From contig JAKPKE010000144.1 of NCBI GenBank assembly GCA_029553855.1, positions 1-33,758 on the forward strand: DNA of 33,758 nucleotides. The letters run 5' to 3'. The stretch is from Bacillota bacterium (GTDB lineage Bacteria > Bacillota > Clostridia > Lutisporales > Lutisporaceae). This document shows, piece by piece, positions 7,897 through 15,529 of the stretch (the first letter of the stretch is position 1; the number at the start of each line of letters is the position of its first letter). A program made the position numbers and the translations under genes. Below the pieces are notes generated by a model. It worked only from the letters and a program-made list of their open reading frames with translations. It ran no database searches and was not told the DNA's origin.

Positions 7897-8040
7897 TGTT
7901 TCGTGCCAAACAAATTACATTGAATTCAAATGGCACGAAACATTTTCCGCCATTTATATGTCGTGAAAAATACATATTTGATAGTACAAAATTAGACGCA
8001 TCAACTAATTTTGTAATGATAAATCTTTTTCACGACATAT
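7897..8040 (+). repeat. Left arm of 144-bp inverted repeat
   Basis: This arm is the reverse complement of 17066-17209 at 140 of 144 positions. It has two palindromic parts: an outer 46-bp hairpin (7897-7942, stem TGTTTCGTGCCA/TGGCACGAAACA) and an inner 85-bp hairpin (7956-8040, terminal stem ATATGTCGTGAAAAA with TTTTTCACGACATAT and an inner stem ACAAAATTAG/CTAATTTTGT). A 13-bp spacer separates them. The 85-bp part is identical in both arms. Both hairpins share the ATATGT..CGTG edge, so they may be related units. Confidence 0.97.
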
Positions 8041-8081
8041 ATAACATATATAGTAGCATTTATAGCTGTTAAAATTTTGTG

Positions 8082-8108
8082 TCGAAATATAAATTTTTAT
8101 ATTTTCGA
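8082..8108. promoter_or_regulatory. AT-rich imperfect palindrome before dctP
   Basis: TCGAAATATAAA and TTATATTTTCGA bracket a short centre about 30 bp upstream of the dctP start. It could be a leader hairpin or another protein-binding site; it does not match the TGT-N3-ACA operator. Confidence 0.3.
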
Positions 8109-8137
8109 ACCAAAAAAAATATGAAGGGAGAACAGAA

Positions 8138-9175
8138 ATGAAAAGAGTTTTGGTACTTATCCTGGCAACCCTAATGATGGTGTCAGCAGTTGCATGCACA
8201 GCGCCCACTCCAGCCTCACCTGCTACACCGGCAGATCCAGCAGCGCCTGGCGCCCCTGCCGCTTCCGGTGAGAAGTTCGAGATCAGCATTGCTCTGCATA
8301 CCAAAGACGGCACCTCCGAAGAAGCTTGTGCTATGTTCAAGAAAGAAGTGGAATCAAAAACAAATGGCAACATCTCGGTTTTAATCTTTGAGAACGGTAC
8401 CTTGGGAACGGAAGCTGAGAACATTTCTCAGGTTAGTTCCGGTGAGCTTAACTGCGCGCTTTTAGGCAGCCTTTATCCCCAGCAGATTCTTTCAGAATAC
8501 AATGCCTCCGGAATCCCTTTCGCCTTCCCTGATGTGGAAGCTGTGGAAGATTATTGGAACGGCCCCGTAGGCGAAGAAATGAGACAAGTTTCTATAAGCA
8601 AGTCAAATATTAAGCTTGCCGGCCTGATTCGCCGCGGCCCACGTCTTCTGACGGCCAACAAAAAGATTGCGCACCCATCAGACCTGGCTGGCCTAAAACT
8701 ACGCCTGCCTGAGAACGCACAGTGGATTGCCGTATGGAAAAGTTTGGGCACCAATCCTACCCCCGTGAACTGGAACGAGGTCTATACCTCTTTGCAGACC
8801 GGCGTAGTTGATGCTCAAGAGAACCCGATTGCAACCTATTACACTGCTAAGATCCAGGAGGTGCAGAAATTTACTATGGTTACCAACCATATTAATCAGC
8901 ACTTTGCTTGGGTGTTCAACAACAAATTTTTCGAAAGCCTGCCTGCAGATTATCAGCAGATCGTTCTTGACGCAATCACGAATTCTGTAGAATTTGCCAA
9001 AGCTGATGTGGCTGCACGCGAGGCTGATTATAAGCAGAAGCTTATTAATGAAGGTCATACATTCGTAGATGTAGACATAGAAGAATGGCAGGCAGCTGCC
9101 AAAAATGGCATCCTGGAGGCTATGGAAGGCCTGAATGATGCTGCAAAAACTGCTATAAAACAGTATATGAAGTAA
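8138..9175 (+). CDS. dctP: TRAP transporter substrate-binding lipoprotein (DctP family)
   Basis: A 345-residue extracytoplasmic solute receptor. Residues 1-20 are a lipoprotein signal peptide ending in SAVAC, with Cys20 as the lipid anchor, followed by a Pro/Ala-rich tether to ~residue 45. The DctP fold is shown by SLYPQQILSEYNASGIPFAF near 110, LAGLKLRLPEN near 185, whose arginine normally grips a substrate carboxylate, and TGVVDAQENPIATYY near 230. It delivers an organic acid or sugar-type ligand to DctQM using an ion gradient. First gene of the operon behind an AAGGGAGAA ribosome site. Its CGC/CGT- and C-rich codon use differs from the flanking genes. Confidence 0.93.
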   Translation: MKRVLVLILATLMMVSAVACTAPTPASPATPADPAAPGAPAASGEKFEISIALHTKDGTSEEACAMFKKEVESKTNGNISVLIFENGTLGTEAENISQVSSGELNCALLGSLYPQQILSEYNASGIPFAFPDVEAVEDYWNGPVGEEMRQVSISKSNIKLAGLIRRGPRLLTANKKIAHPSDLAGLKLRLPENAQWIAVWKSLGTNPTPVNWNEVYTSLQTGVVDAQENPIATYYTAKIQEVQKFTMVTNHINQHFAWVFNNKFFESLPADYQQIVLDAITNSVEFAKADVAAREADYKQKLINEGHTFVDVDIEEWQAAAKNGILEAMEGLNDAAKTAIKQYMK

Positions 9176-9214
9176 AAGAGACTGATATATCGACAATTTT
9201 TTCTGCTTCTGAAA

Positions 9215-9275
9215 GATTCGAGCCTGTTATGATTGACTAAGGTTGTCTCAAGTTGTTTCATATCAGGCCCGAATC
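9215..9275 (+). promoter_or_regulatory. Intercistronic hairpin between dctP and dctQ
   Basis: GATTCGAGCCTG (9215-9226) pairs with CAGGCCCGAATC (9264-9275) with one mismatch and a long loop. There is no T-run, so it is more like an mRNA-stabilising or processing hairpin that lets the binding protein be made in excess over the membrane subunits. Confidence 0.5.
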
Positions 9276-9343
9276 TTCAGTTAGATATCCTTCACGGCAA
9301 GGAATATTTTCTGCGCTCATCTTAATGAAAGGAGGCTGGTGCT

Positions 9344-9835
9344 GTGAATAAAAAAATATCAGGACTAATTACTAAGTTAATCAATATACTGCTGTTTTCA
9401 TGTATGCTGTCCATGATCCTGCTAGTGGCGTCACAGGTGCTTTTTCGCTATGTGCTGAAGTGGTCCGTCCCGTGGACGGAAGAGATTGCACGTGTCTTTT
9501 TCGTATGGATAATCTTCATTGGTGTAGCTTTGGTAGAAGAGGAAGACGGGCAAATTGCTGTTGACATGTTTATTCAGAAACTACCCCCAAAGGTATACCG
9601 TATCTGGAAATCCTTTGTTTTGCTCTTAGAGTCTGTTTTTGTGGCTGTTCTGTTCGTGGGCAGTATCAAGTCTCTCAAGACTGTTTCTCTGATTAATCTT
9701 GGCACAATCCCTAACCTTGATTATCGGATTTTATACGCCCCCGTACTGATTGCAGCACCGTGCATTATTTGGTTTCTGCTCAACCGAATGCTGGCTTTGT
9801 ATTATTTCCAGCACAATAAGGAGGTAGCCAAGTGA
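9344..9835 (+). CDS. dctQ: TRAP transporter small membrane subunit (DctQ family)
   Basis: A 163-residue protein with four hydrophobic segments (about residues 10-30, 48-65, 88-110, 130-150) and the DctQ signature VLFRYVLKWSVPWTEEIARVFFVW. DctQ pairs with DctM to form the membrane part of a TRAP transporter. The start is GTG, with AAAGGAGG upstream. Its stop overlaps the dctM start by 4 bases, the usual coupling in this family. Confidence 0.93.
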   Translation: MNKKISGLITKLINILLFSCMLSMILLVASQVLFRYVLKWSVPWTEEIARVFFVWIIFIGVALVEEEDGQIAVDMFIQKLPPKVYRIWKSFVLLLESVFVAVLFVGSIKSLKTVSLINLGTIPNLDYRILYAPVLIAAPCIIWFLLNRMLALYYFQHNKEVAK

Positions 9836-11127
9836 TTAAGCTGATTATATTTATTACAGGTCTTATAGCATTATTCTGCCTGGGTTTCGGCGCACCCTAC
9901 GCAATCGGACTTATCAGCAGCATAGTGCTGATTATAGATAACGGATTGGCTAACTTTCCAACCCATACAGTTGCCCAAAAAATTGTAAATTCAGGCAATA
10001 GCTTCGTGTTATTAGCTATTCCATTCTTTTTGCTGGCGGGGGAATTGATGAACACCGGCAGCATAACCAGGAAAATATTCAAATTCTGCAATACGCTGGT
10101 AGGCTGGATCCCAGGCGGCCTGGGGCATGCCAATATCCTGGCCAGCATAATATTTGCCGGCATGAGCGGCTCTGCTGTGGCCGATGCGGCAGGTCTGGGA
10201 ACTATTGAGATTCGTGCCATGGAAGATCAGGGCTTTGATACGGATTTCTCGGCGGGTATTACTGCAGCTTCTTCTACTATCGGCCCTATAATTCCTCCGA
10301 GCATACCAATGGTTGTATTTGGCGTCAGCGCCTCAGGTGTGGCAATTTCCAAGCTTCTGATAGCCGGTATCGTCCCCGGCCTGCTTATGGGCATTACACT
10401 TTCCATAATGGTAATCTTTATGTCCCTGAAAAGGAAGTATCCTCGCAGCAGTTTTCCTAAATGGTCTGAACTTTGGCACGATTTTAAAGATGCATTCTTC
10501 CCGCTGCTTACGCCCACTATCCTGATTGGCGGTATGCTAAGCGGCATTTTTACCCCGACTGAGGCAGCCGTGGTCAGCGTAGTTTATGCATTTATGCTTA
10601 CCGTAGTTGTGTATAGGGAGATCAGCCTTAGTGACCTATACAAGATAATAATACGTGTGGCGCGGGATTCAGCGTGTGTCTTGTTCATTATCGTTTCCTC
10701 AGCTTTATATGGGTATCTTTTAGTGCGGGCACAGATACCGCAAACGCTAATTGATGTAATGTTAGGACTGACCACGAATAAGTATATAATCCTTCTGCTG
10801 ATCAACGTGCTTCTATTGATTGTGGGTTGCTTTATGGACGCAAATGCAGCCATACTAATCTTGACGCCGGCGCTTATGCCTTTGATACTGAAGGTGGGCA
10901 TTGACCCGGTCCATTTCGGCTTAATGATGGTTCTCAACCTGATGATCGGACTGCTGACGCCGCCTGTAGGCATGTGCTTATACGCCGTATCAAAGGTGGC
11001 CCATATTTCGTTGGAACGTGTTATTAGAGGCACTGCACCGTTCTATTTGCCGCTATTTATCACGTTAATACTGGTAACGTTTATTCCTGCATTATCCACA
11101 TGGCTGCCCAACCTGCTATTGAAGTAA
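9832..11127 (+). CDS. dctM: TRAP transporter large membrane subunit (DctM family)
   Basis: A 431-residue permease with about twelve hydrophobic segments. Family marks include FFLLAGELMNTG near residue 65, GMSGSAVADAAGLG near 110, GPIIPPSIPMV near 155, GIFTPTEAAVVSVVYA near 240 and LTPPVGMCLY near 380. It carries the transport pathway, normally with sodium co-transport. The GTG start overlaps the dctQ stop. No signs of truncation. Confidence 0.94.
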   Translation: MIKLIIFITGLIALFCLGFGAPYAIGLISSIVLIIDNGLANFPTHTVAQKIVNSGNSFVLLAIPFFLLAGELMNTGSITRKIFKFCNTLVGWIPGGLGHANILASIIFAGMSGSAVADAAGLGTIEIRAMEDQGFDTDFSAGITAASSTIGPIIPPSIPMVVFGVSASGVAISKLLIAGIVPGLLMGITLSIMVIFMSLKRKYPRSSFPKWSELWHDFKDAFFPLLTPTILIGGMLSGIFTPTEAAVVSVVYAFMLTVVVYREISLSDLYKIIIRVARDSACVLFIIVSSALYGYLLVRAQIPQTLIDVMLGLTTNKYIILLLINVLLLIVGCFMDANAAILILTPALMPLILKVGIDPVHFGLMMVLNLMIGLLTPPVGMCLYAVSKVAHISLERVIRGTAPFYLPLFITLILVTFIPALSTWLPNLLLK

Positions 11128-11158
11128 TACAAAACTATTATATAGAAAATGGAGAACA

Positions 11159-12196
11159 GTGAAAATTATGAAAGCAGCTTTTGTTACAGGCCTTAAAGAA
11201 ACTCAAGTCCGCGAAATCCCCATGCCTGAGATAAAAAAAGACGAGGTTCTGCTCCGGGTAAAGACTGTTGGTATTTGCGGTTCAGACCTGCATGTGTTCC
11301 TAGGCACTCATGCATTTCGTAAACCTCCTGTAATCTTAGGGCATGAGGTGGCAGGCGAGGTTTTCAAAATCGGCGAGAATGTCAAGAAATTCAAGGTAGG
11401 TGACCGCGTTACTCTTAACCCATCTGTGATGTGTTATTCATGCAAACAATGCAGGAATGGTCTGATTAACCTTTGCGAGCATAGGCGCGTACCCGGTACT
11501 GCAAGCTGGATAGGTACATTTGCAGAGTATTTTCCGGCTCCTGAAAGTGTTGTATATCCGATAGAGAGTGGGATTTCATATCCGGTCGCTACTCTTACAG
11601 AACCTCTGGCAGTCGCTATGCACGTTCTTAGACAGATCAAAAGCACAGGGAGGAAATCCCTTGCAATTATCGGCTGCGGCACTATCGGTATTTTAACGCT
11701 TTTTCTTGCCAGACAGCAGGGATATGGGGACGTGCTATGCTGTGACCCTGCCTCCTATAATCGCGAGATGGCGATGAAGTTGGGTGCAAAAAGTGCAATT
11801 AACCCTATTGAGGATGATCCCGTGCAGGCAGCTTATGCTTTGACCGGTGGTCAGGGCGTGGACGTGTGTATCATTGCAGCGGGTGCACCCGGCATCGTAA
11901 CCCAAGCATCGGCTATGACGCGCATGGGTGGCGAAATCATCTTAGTGTCTATGATTACAGAGCCAATTCCGGTTAACACATACTCACTGGTATTCCGTGA
12001 GCAGACTCTCCGTGGTGCTATGCTATATACACCTGAGGATTTTGAAAAGGCACTGGAGATCATAAACAGCGGAATACCGATGGATATGTTTGTCACCCAT
12101 CAGTTTCCTCTGGAGAATGTGCAGGAAGCTATGGAAGTGCTAAGTGAAAAAAAAGATAATGTTATTAAAATTATCCTGCATGCGGACAAGGTATAA
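11159..12196 (+). CDS. Zinc-dependent medium-chain alcohol/polyol dehydrogenase
   Basis: A 345-residue MDR-family dehydrogenase related to sorbitol/L-iditol and threonine dehydrogenases. Visible are the catalytic zinc motif GICGSDLH and GHEVAGE, the structural zinc cysteines CYSCKQCRNGLINLCEH near residue 95, and the NAD-binding GCGTIG near 175. It probably oxidises a polyol or sugar alcohol to a ketose. GTG 11159 lies 4 bases after GGAG; the ATG at 11168, giving the common MKAAF start, is 13 bases away, so the true start is uncertain. It lies between the transporter and transketolase genes, so its substrate is likely the imported compound or its first product. Confidence 0.85.
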   Translation: MKIMKAAFVTGLKETQVREIPMPEIKKDEVLLRVKTVGICGSDLHVFLGTHAFRKPPVILGHEVAGEVFKIGENVKKFKVGDRVTLNPSVMCYSCKQCRNGLINLCEHRRVPGTASWIGTFAEYFPAPESVVYPIESGISYPVATLTEPLAVAMHVLRQIKSTGRKSLAIIGCGTIGILTLFLARQQGYGDVLCCDPASYNREMAMKLGAKSAINPIEDDPVQAAYALTGGQGVDVCIIAAGAPGIVTQASAMTRMGGEIILVSMITEPIPVNTYSLVFREQTLRGAMLYTPEDFEKALEIINSGIPMDMFVTHQFPLENVQEAMEVLSEKKDNVIKIILHADKV

Positions 12197-12219
12197 GAGT
12201 GAATTTAAAGGAGAAAATC

Positions 12220-13050
12220 ATGAGAGATGAGATTATACGAAATCTGGAAGCTCAGGCTGTGGAAACCAGAAAAGGTATCCTGCAGATAGCCTATGAGAGC
12301 GGGCGTCTTGCGCATCCAGGCCCTGCGCTTTCTTGTGCGGATCTGTGCACGGCTCTATATTACAGATTCATGGATACTAACCCCGACGATCCCTATCGGC
12401 AAGACCGAGACAGGCTGGTCCTTTCAAAGGGGCATGCCTGCCTGGTGCTATACGCTATCCTGTCTGACTTAGGATACTTCCCAAGGGAGTGGGGAAAGAC
12501 ACTGCGCCATGTGAACAGCAGATTGCAAGGGCACCCGGTGCTCGGAAAAACGCCGGGCATAGACATGACAAGCGGCTCCCTGGGCAATGGCCTGGGAATT
12601 GGGCTGGGCATGGCATACTACACCAGATTGCAGGGAAGCTGCAAAAAGACATATGTAATTTTAGGTGATGGCGAGATGAACGAGGGCACTGTATGGGAAG
12701 GAGTAAATATCGCACCGGTATTGGGCCTGGATAACTTAATCGCCATTGTAGATCAGAATTACTTTCAAAGCTGCGGCCCGGTCCAAAGCATCTGTCCCAT
12801 GCGGAACATGAAAGAACGCTGGGAGGTATTCGGCTGGAAAGTACTTGAGATCAACGGTCACGATATGCGAGAAATTGTCAGCGCATTGGAGGTTGCAACT
12901 AATTATCATGGCGCCCCGGTTTGTATTGTCGCCAACACCGTCAAGGGCAAGGGGGTAAGCTTTATGGAGCATGACAACAGCTGGCACCAGAAGGTGGTTA
13001 CCCGCGAACAGTATGAGCAGGCCATAAAAGAATTGGAGGAAGCAAAATGA
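12220..13050 (+). CDS. Transketolase, N-terminal (TPP-binding) subunit
   Basis: A 276-residue half-transketolase carrying the TPP pyrophosphate and magnesium site: LSKGHACLVLYAIL near residue 70, GSLGNGLGIGLGMA near 117, and GDGEMNEG...DN near 148, the GDG-N thiamine motif. Split transketolases work as a complex with a second gene product, here the next gene. I place the start at ATG 12220, 6 bases after GGAG, not at the upstream GTG. Such two-gene enzymes may be housekeeping-like or specialised, as in the apulose and sulfosugar pathways, where they move a two-carbon unit. The dedicated operon suggests the latter. Confidence 0.9.
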   Translation: MRDEIIRNLEAQAVETRKGILQIAYESGRLAHPGPALSCADLCTALYYRFMDTNPDDPYRQDRDRLVLSKGHACLVLYAILSDLGYFPREWGKTLRHVNSRLQGHPVLGKTPGIDMTSGSLGNGLGIGLGMAYYTRLQGSCKKTYVILGDGEMNEGTVWEGVNIAPVLGLDNLIAIVDQNYFQSCGPVQSICPMRNMKERWEVFGWKVLEINGHDMREIVSALEVATNYHGAPVCIVANTVKGKGVSFMEHDNSWHQKVVTREQYEQAIKELEEAK

Positions 13051-13997
13051 ACAGGGCATTTGACGCTATTTCAACCAGGGATGCGTTCGGTAAAGCACTT
13101 TTTCGCCTGGCCGAAAAAGATAAAACAATAATGTATATAGCTGCTGATACCCTAAAATCAGTGGGTGGTACGCTATTCCACAATAAATATCCTGAACGCG
13201 CCATTAATGTTGGAATTTCCGAACAAAATATGGCACTAATGGCTGCAGGTATGGCCAGCTGCGGGGCAAAGGTGTTCATTGCGAGTTACGCGGTATTTGC
13301 CTCAATGCGTATCTGCGAGCAAATCCGCACTTTCATATGTTATCCCAACTTGGATGTGAAAATCATCGCAGGCTTGGGGGGGCTGACAGGCGGCCAAGAG
13401 GGCGTGACCCATCAGGGTATCGAGGATATAGGCGTGCTGCGGTCTATACCTAACTTAGTGATTGTGGAGGCGGCCGATGCGGCATCAACCGAGGTAATTA
13501 CTGAAGCGATCGCCGCATATAGCGGGCCTGTCTATCTGAGGTTGGGTCGAAACGTATCAGCTAAAGTTTTTGACGAAAAATACCGATTTAAAATTGGTAA
13601 GGCAAATATACTCAAGGCAGATGGCGTTGATGCAGCAGTGTTTGCAACAGGGGCGGCCGTTGTGCGCGCAAAGGAAGCATGTGAGAAGCTCACATCGCAG
13701 GGTCGTTCGGTACAACTGATCGAAATGCCCTGTATCAAGCCGCTTGACGAGGAAGCCGTACTCCGGGCCGCCCAAGAAACGGATCTGGTGATTACAGTTG
13801 AGGACCACAATATAATCGGTGGATTGGGCACAGCTGTATCTGAGGTACTTAGTGAAAAGCGTCCTGCCAGAATCGTGCGCATAGGCATCCGGGATCAGTT
13901 TACAGAATCAGGGGATCACGAGGAACTACTGGACAAATATAACCTTCACCCCGATTATATTGCCGGCTGCATAGAGGATAAGATTCGTGAAAAATAA
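13047..13997 (+). CDS. Transketolase, C-terminal (pyrimidine-binding) subunit
   Basis: A 316-residue partner of the preceding gene, overlapping it by 4 bases (ATGA). It holds the pyrimidine-binding domain (NVGISEQNMALMAAGMA near residue 53, with the catalytic Glu that activates TPP) and the C-terminal transketolase domain (VITVEDHNIIGGLG near 250). In family terms it aligns with the DXS/transketolase central and C-terminal regions. The pair forms the complete enzyme. Confidence 0.9.
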   Translation: MNRAFDAISTRDAFGKALFRLAEKDKTIMYIAADTLKSVGGTLFHNKYPERAINVGISEQNMALMAAGMASCGAKVFIASYAVFASMRICEQIRTFICYPNLDVKIIAGLGGLTGGQEGVTHQGIEDIGVLRSIPNLVIVEAADAASTEVITEAIAAYSGPVYLRLGRNVSAKVFDEKYRFKIGKANILKADGVDAAVFATGAAVVRAKEACEKLTSQGRSVQLIEMPCIKPLDEEAVLRAAQETDLVITVEDHNIIGGLGTAVSEVLSEKRPARIVRIGIRDQFTESGDHEELLDKYNLHPDYIAGCIEDKIREK

Positions 13998-14016
13998 TTT
14001 GTGATTGGAGGAAAAC

Positions 14017-14832
14017 ATGAAAGGGGTTGAAAAAAAGGGTTCGACTAGCAATAAGGTGATGGATTATATCAAACGAAAGATTGTTAATAACGAGTTGAAG
14101 GTTGGTGACCGTATTCCAGGGGAGATCGAGCTGGCACAGACGTTGCAAGTAAGCCGCAGCACAGTCCGGGAGGCAATGAAGATGCTCGAGGCCCTCAAAG
14201 TTATTGTTATCCGTCGCGGGGATGGGACATATATTTCCAACCCCGATCAAATTCATGCAATCGATGCGGTAATATTCAAATTCCTGCTCCAAGATATAAC
14301 ACTTCAGGAGGTATGTGAGTTCCGGAAGGAAATGGAGTTCGCCATTATGCACTGCGCTGTCCAGAAAATAACAGCAGAGGAACTGGAACTGCTAAAGCGT
14401 AATATTCAACGCATGGATTATGTTTTACATGAAATGCCTGAAAAATTCGATCTGATGTATGCATTAGATATGGAATTTCACCACCTGATTGGACAGGCTA
14501 CTCATAATGTTCTGATGCAGGAAATCAATCATTTGGTTTTTTCCATCGTTTCCCCTACAATGTACCGCAATTACGAGAAAGGCTTAGTAGACGATTCAAC
14601 GGTTGCTTCCCACTGGGAAATCTACTATGCATTGTCTAAAAAGGATGTTTTTGCCATATGGAGTTCATTGCTTCCAAATATCAAGCTGTGGCAGGAATCA
14701 TATCGTCGGGAAAATGAGTACTGCTGCAAGGAGGACAGTGTATTTAACCCATGGCTGCTTGCATCGTATTCCCTTGAGGACTACAGGGAGTTGCTGAAAG
14801 AGGCGTACGGTGAGGAAGACCGCTTTATTTAA
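14017..14832 (+). CDS. GntR-family transcriptional regulator, FadR/FCD subfamily
   Basis: A 271-residue regulator: N-terminal winged helix (residues ~12-75; DRIPGEIELAQTLQVSRSTVREAMKML and a RRGDGTYIS wing) and a C-terminal FCD ligand-binding bundle. The Asp and His residues of LDMEFHHLIG and the later SHWEIY histidine fit the FCD metal/carboxylate site. It likely senses the imported compound or an intermediate and represses the operon promoter at 7789-7817, where two TGT-N3-ACA sites are seen. GGAGG lies 5 bases before the ATG. It is encoded inside the operon it would control, which gives autoregulation. Confidence 0.9.
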   Translation: MKGVEKKGSTSNKVMDYIKRKIVNNELKVGDRIPGEIELAQTLQVSRSTVREAMKMLEALKVIVIRRGDGTYISNPDQIHAIDAVIFKFLLQDITLQEVCEFRKEMEFAIMHCAVQKITAEELELLKRNIQRMDYVLHEMPEKFDLMYALDMEFHHLIGQATHNVLMQEINHLVFSIVSPTMYRNYEKGLVDDSTVASHWEIYYALSKKDVFAIWSSLLPNIKLWQESYRRENEYCCKEDSVFNPWLLASYSLEDYRELLKEAYGEEDRFI

Positions 14833-14875
14833 ACGGGTAATGCAAAATCTGAACCTTAATATGGTTATTTCATTT

Positions 14876-14902
14876 CTGCGCGTGGCAAGGTTGCAGGCGC
14901 AG
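14876..14902 (+). promoter_or_regulatory. Small hairpin between regulator and aldolase genes
   Basis: CTGCGC (14876-14881) pairs with GCGCAG (14897-14902), with a weak inner GCAA/TTGC. It has no T-run and lies just upstream of the aldolase ribosome site. Role unknown. Confidence 0.3.
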
Positions 14903-14919
14903 CAAAGGAAGGATTTATT

Positions 14920-15516
14920 TTGAAAAGTGATCTTGAAACACTGCTTTATTTTTGCCGCCTGGCATTCGAAAGAAGGCTGGTTTGTGGTTCAGGGGGCAAC
15001 ATTAGCGTGCGCAGCGGGAAATATATTCTCATTACACCTACGGGATACTCCATAGGTGCACTTACCGGGGATGTCATTTCTAAAATGGAAATGGATGGAG
15101 CTTTGCTGGGCGGAGGAAAACCTTCCAAGGAATTCGGGATGCATCTGGCATGCTATCACTGCCGCAATGACGTGAATGCCATCGTGCATGTGCATCCTAC
15201 CTATGCAGTTGCCGTTTCTTGCCTCAAGGACTCGGATCGTGAGTGCGCAATGCCTATATATACCGCAGGATATAATGCGCGTGTTGGAAAGCTGCCCATC
15301 GTGCAGTATGCACCGCCGGGCTCTGCAGAATTAGCAGCAATGACTGCGGATATTATCTCACAGCGCGACAGCGTGATGCTTGCCAACCACGGCATAGTCA
15401 CAGTGGGAAGTGAGCTTCAGTCAGCATACAACATTGCGGAGGAAATCGAAGAAAATGCGCATCAATACTGGTTATTGGGCAGCAGCGGGCGGGTTTTGCC
15501 TGCATCAAAAGACTGA
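14920..15516 (+). CDS. Class II aldolase / 4-epimerase family protein (FucA/AraD-like)
   Basis: A 198-residue zinc enzyme. Motifs: GGNISVRSG near residue 27, PSKEFGMH near 67 with the catalytic Glu, the zinc-binding HVHPTY near 88, and a third zinc His in MLANHGIVTVG near 150. The family either cleaves ketose-1-phosphates to dihydroxyacetone phosphate plus an aldehyde (FucA, RhaD) or epimerises ribulose-5-phosphate (AraD). The YAPPGSAELA segment looks more like the aldolase side. The start appears to be TTG at 14920, 8 bases after AAGGAAGG. With the next kinase gene it fits a kinase-then-aldolase route. Confidence 0.88.
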   Translation: MKSDLETLLYFCRLAFERRLVCGSGGNISVRSGKYILITPTGYSIGALTGDVISKMEMDGALLGGGKPSKEFGMHLACYHCRNDVNAIVHVHPTYAVAVSCLKDSDRECAMPIYTAGYNARVGKLPIVQYAPPGSAELAAMTADIISQRDSVMLANHGIVTVGSELQSAYNIAEEIEENAHQYWLLGSSGRVLPASKD

Positions 15517-15529
15517 AAGGCAGAGATGA

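Larger units (their letters stand above)
7623..8137. other. Gene-free control region upstream of the TRAP operon
   Basis: No gene in these 515 bp. In order it holds a small hairpin terminator (7730-7757), a consensus sigma-A promoter with an internal operator (7789-7817), a second operator copy (7867-7879), the left arm of the long inverted repeat (7897-8040), and an AT-rich imperfect palindrome (8082-8108) before the dctP ribosome site. Bases 7623-7704 show only weak pairing and I can say nothing definite about them. Confidence 0.7.

Noticed and set aside
7897-8040. CRISPR-like or tandem repeat
   Set aside because: The units are palindromes facing each other across 9 kb, not regularly spaced direct repeats with spacers.
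7897-8040. Simple terminal repeats of an ordinary insertion sequence
   Set aside because: No transposase lies between the arms, and the promoter of the enclosed genes is outside them; a normal IS or composite transposon does not look like this.
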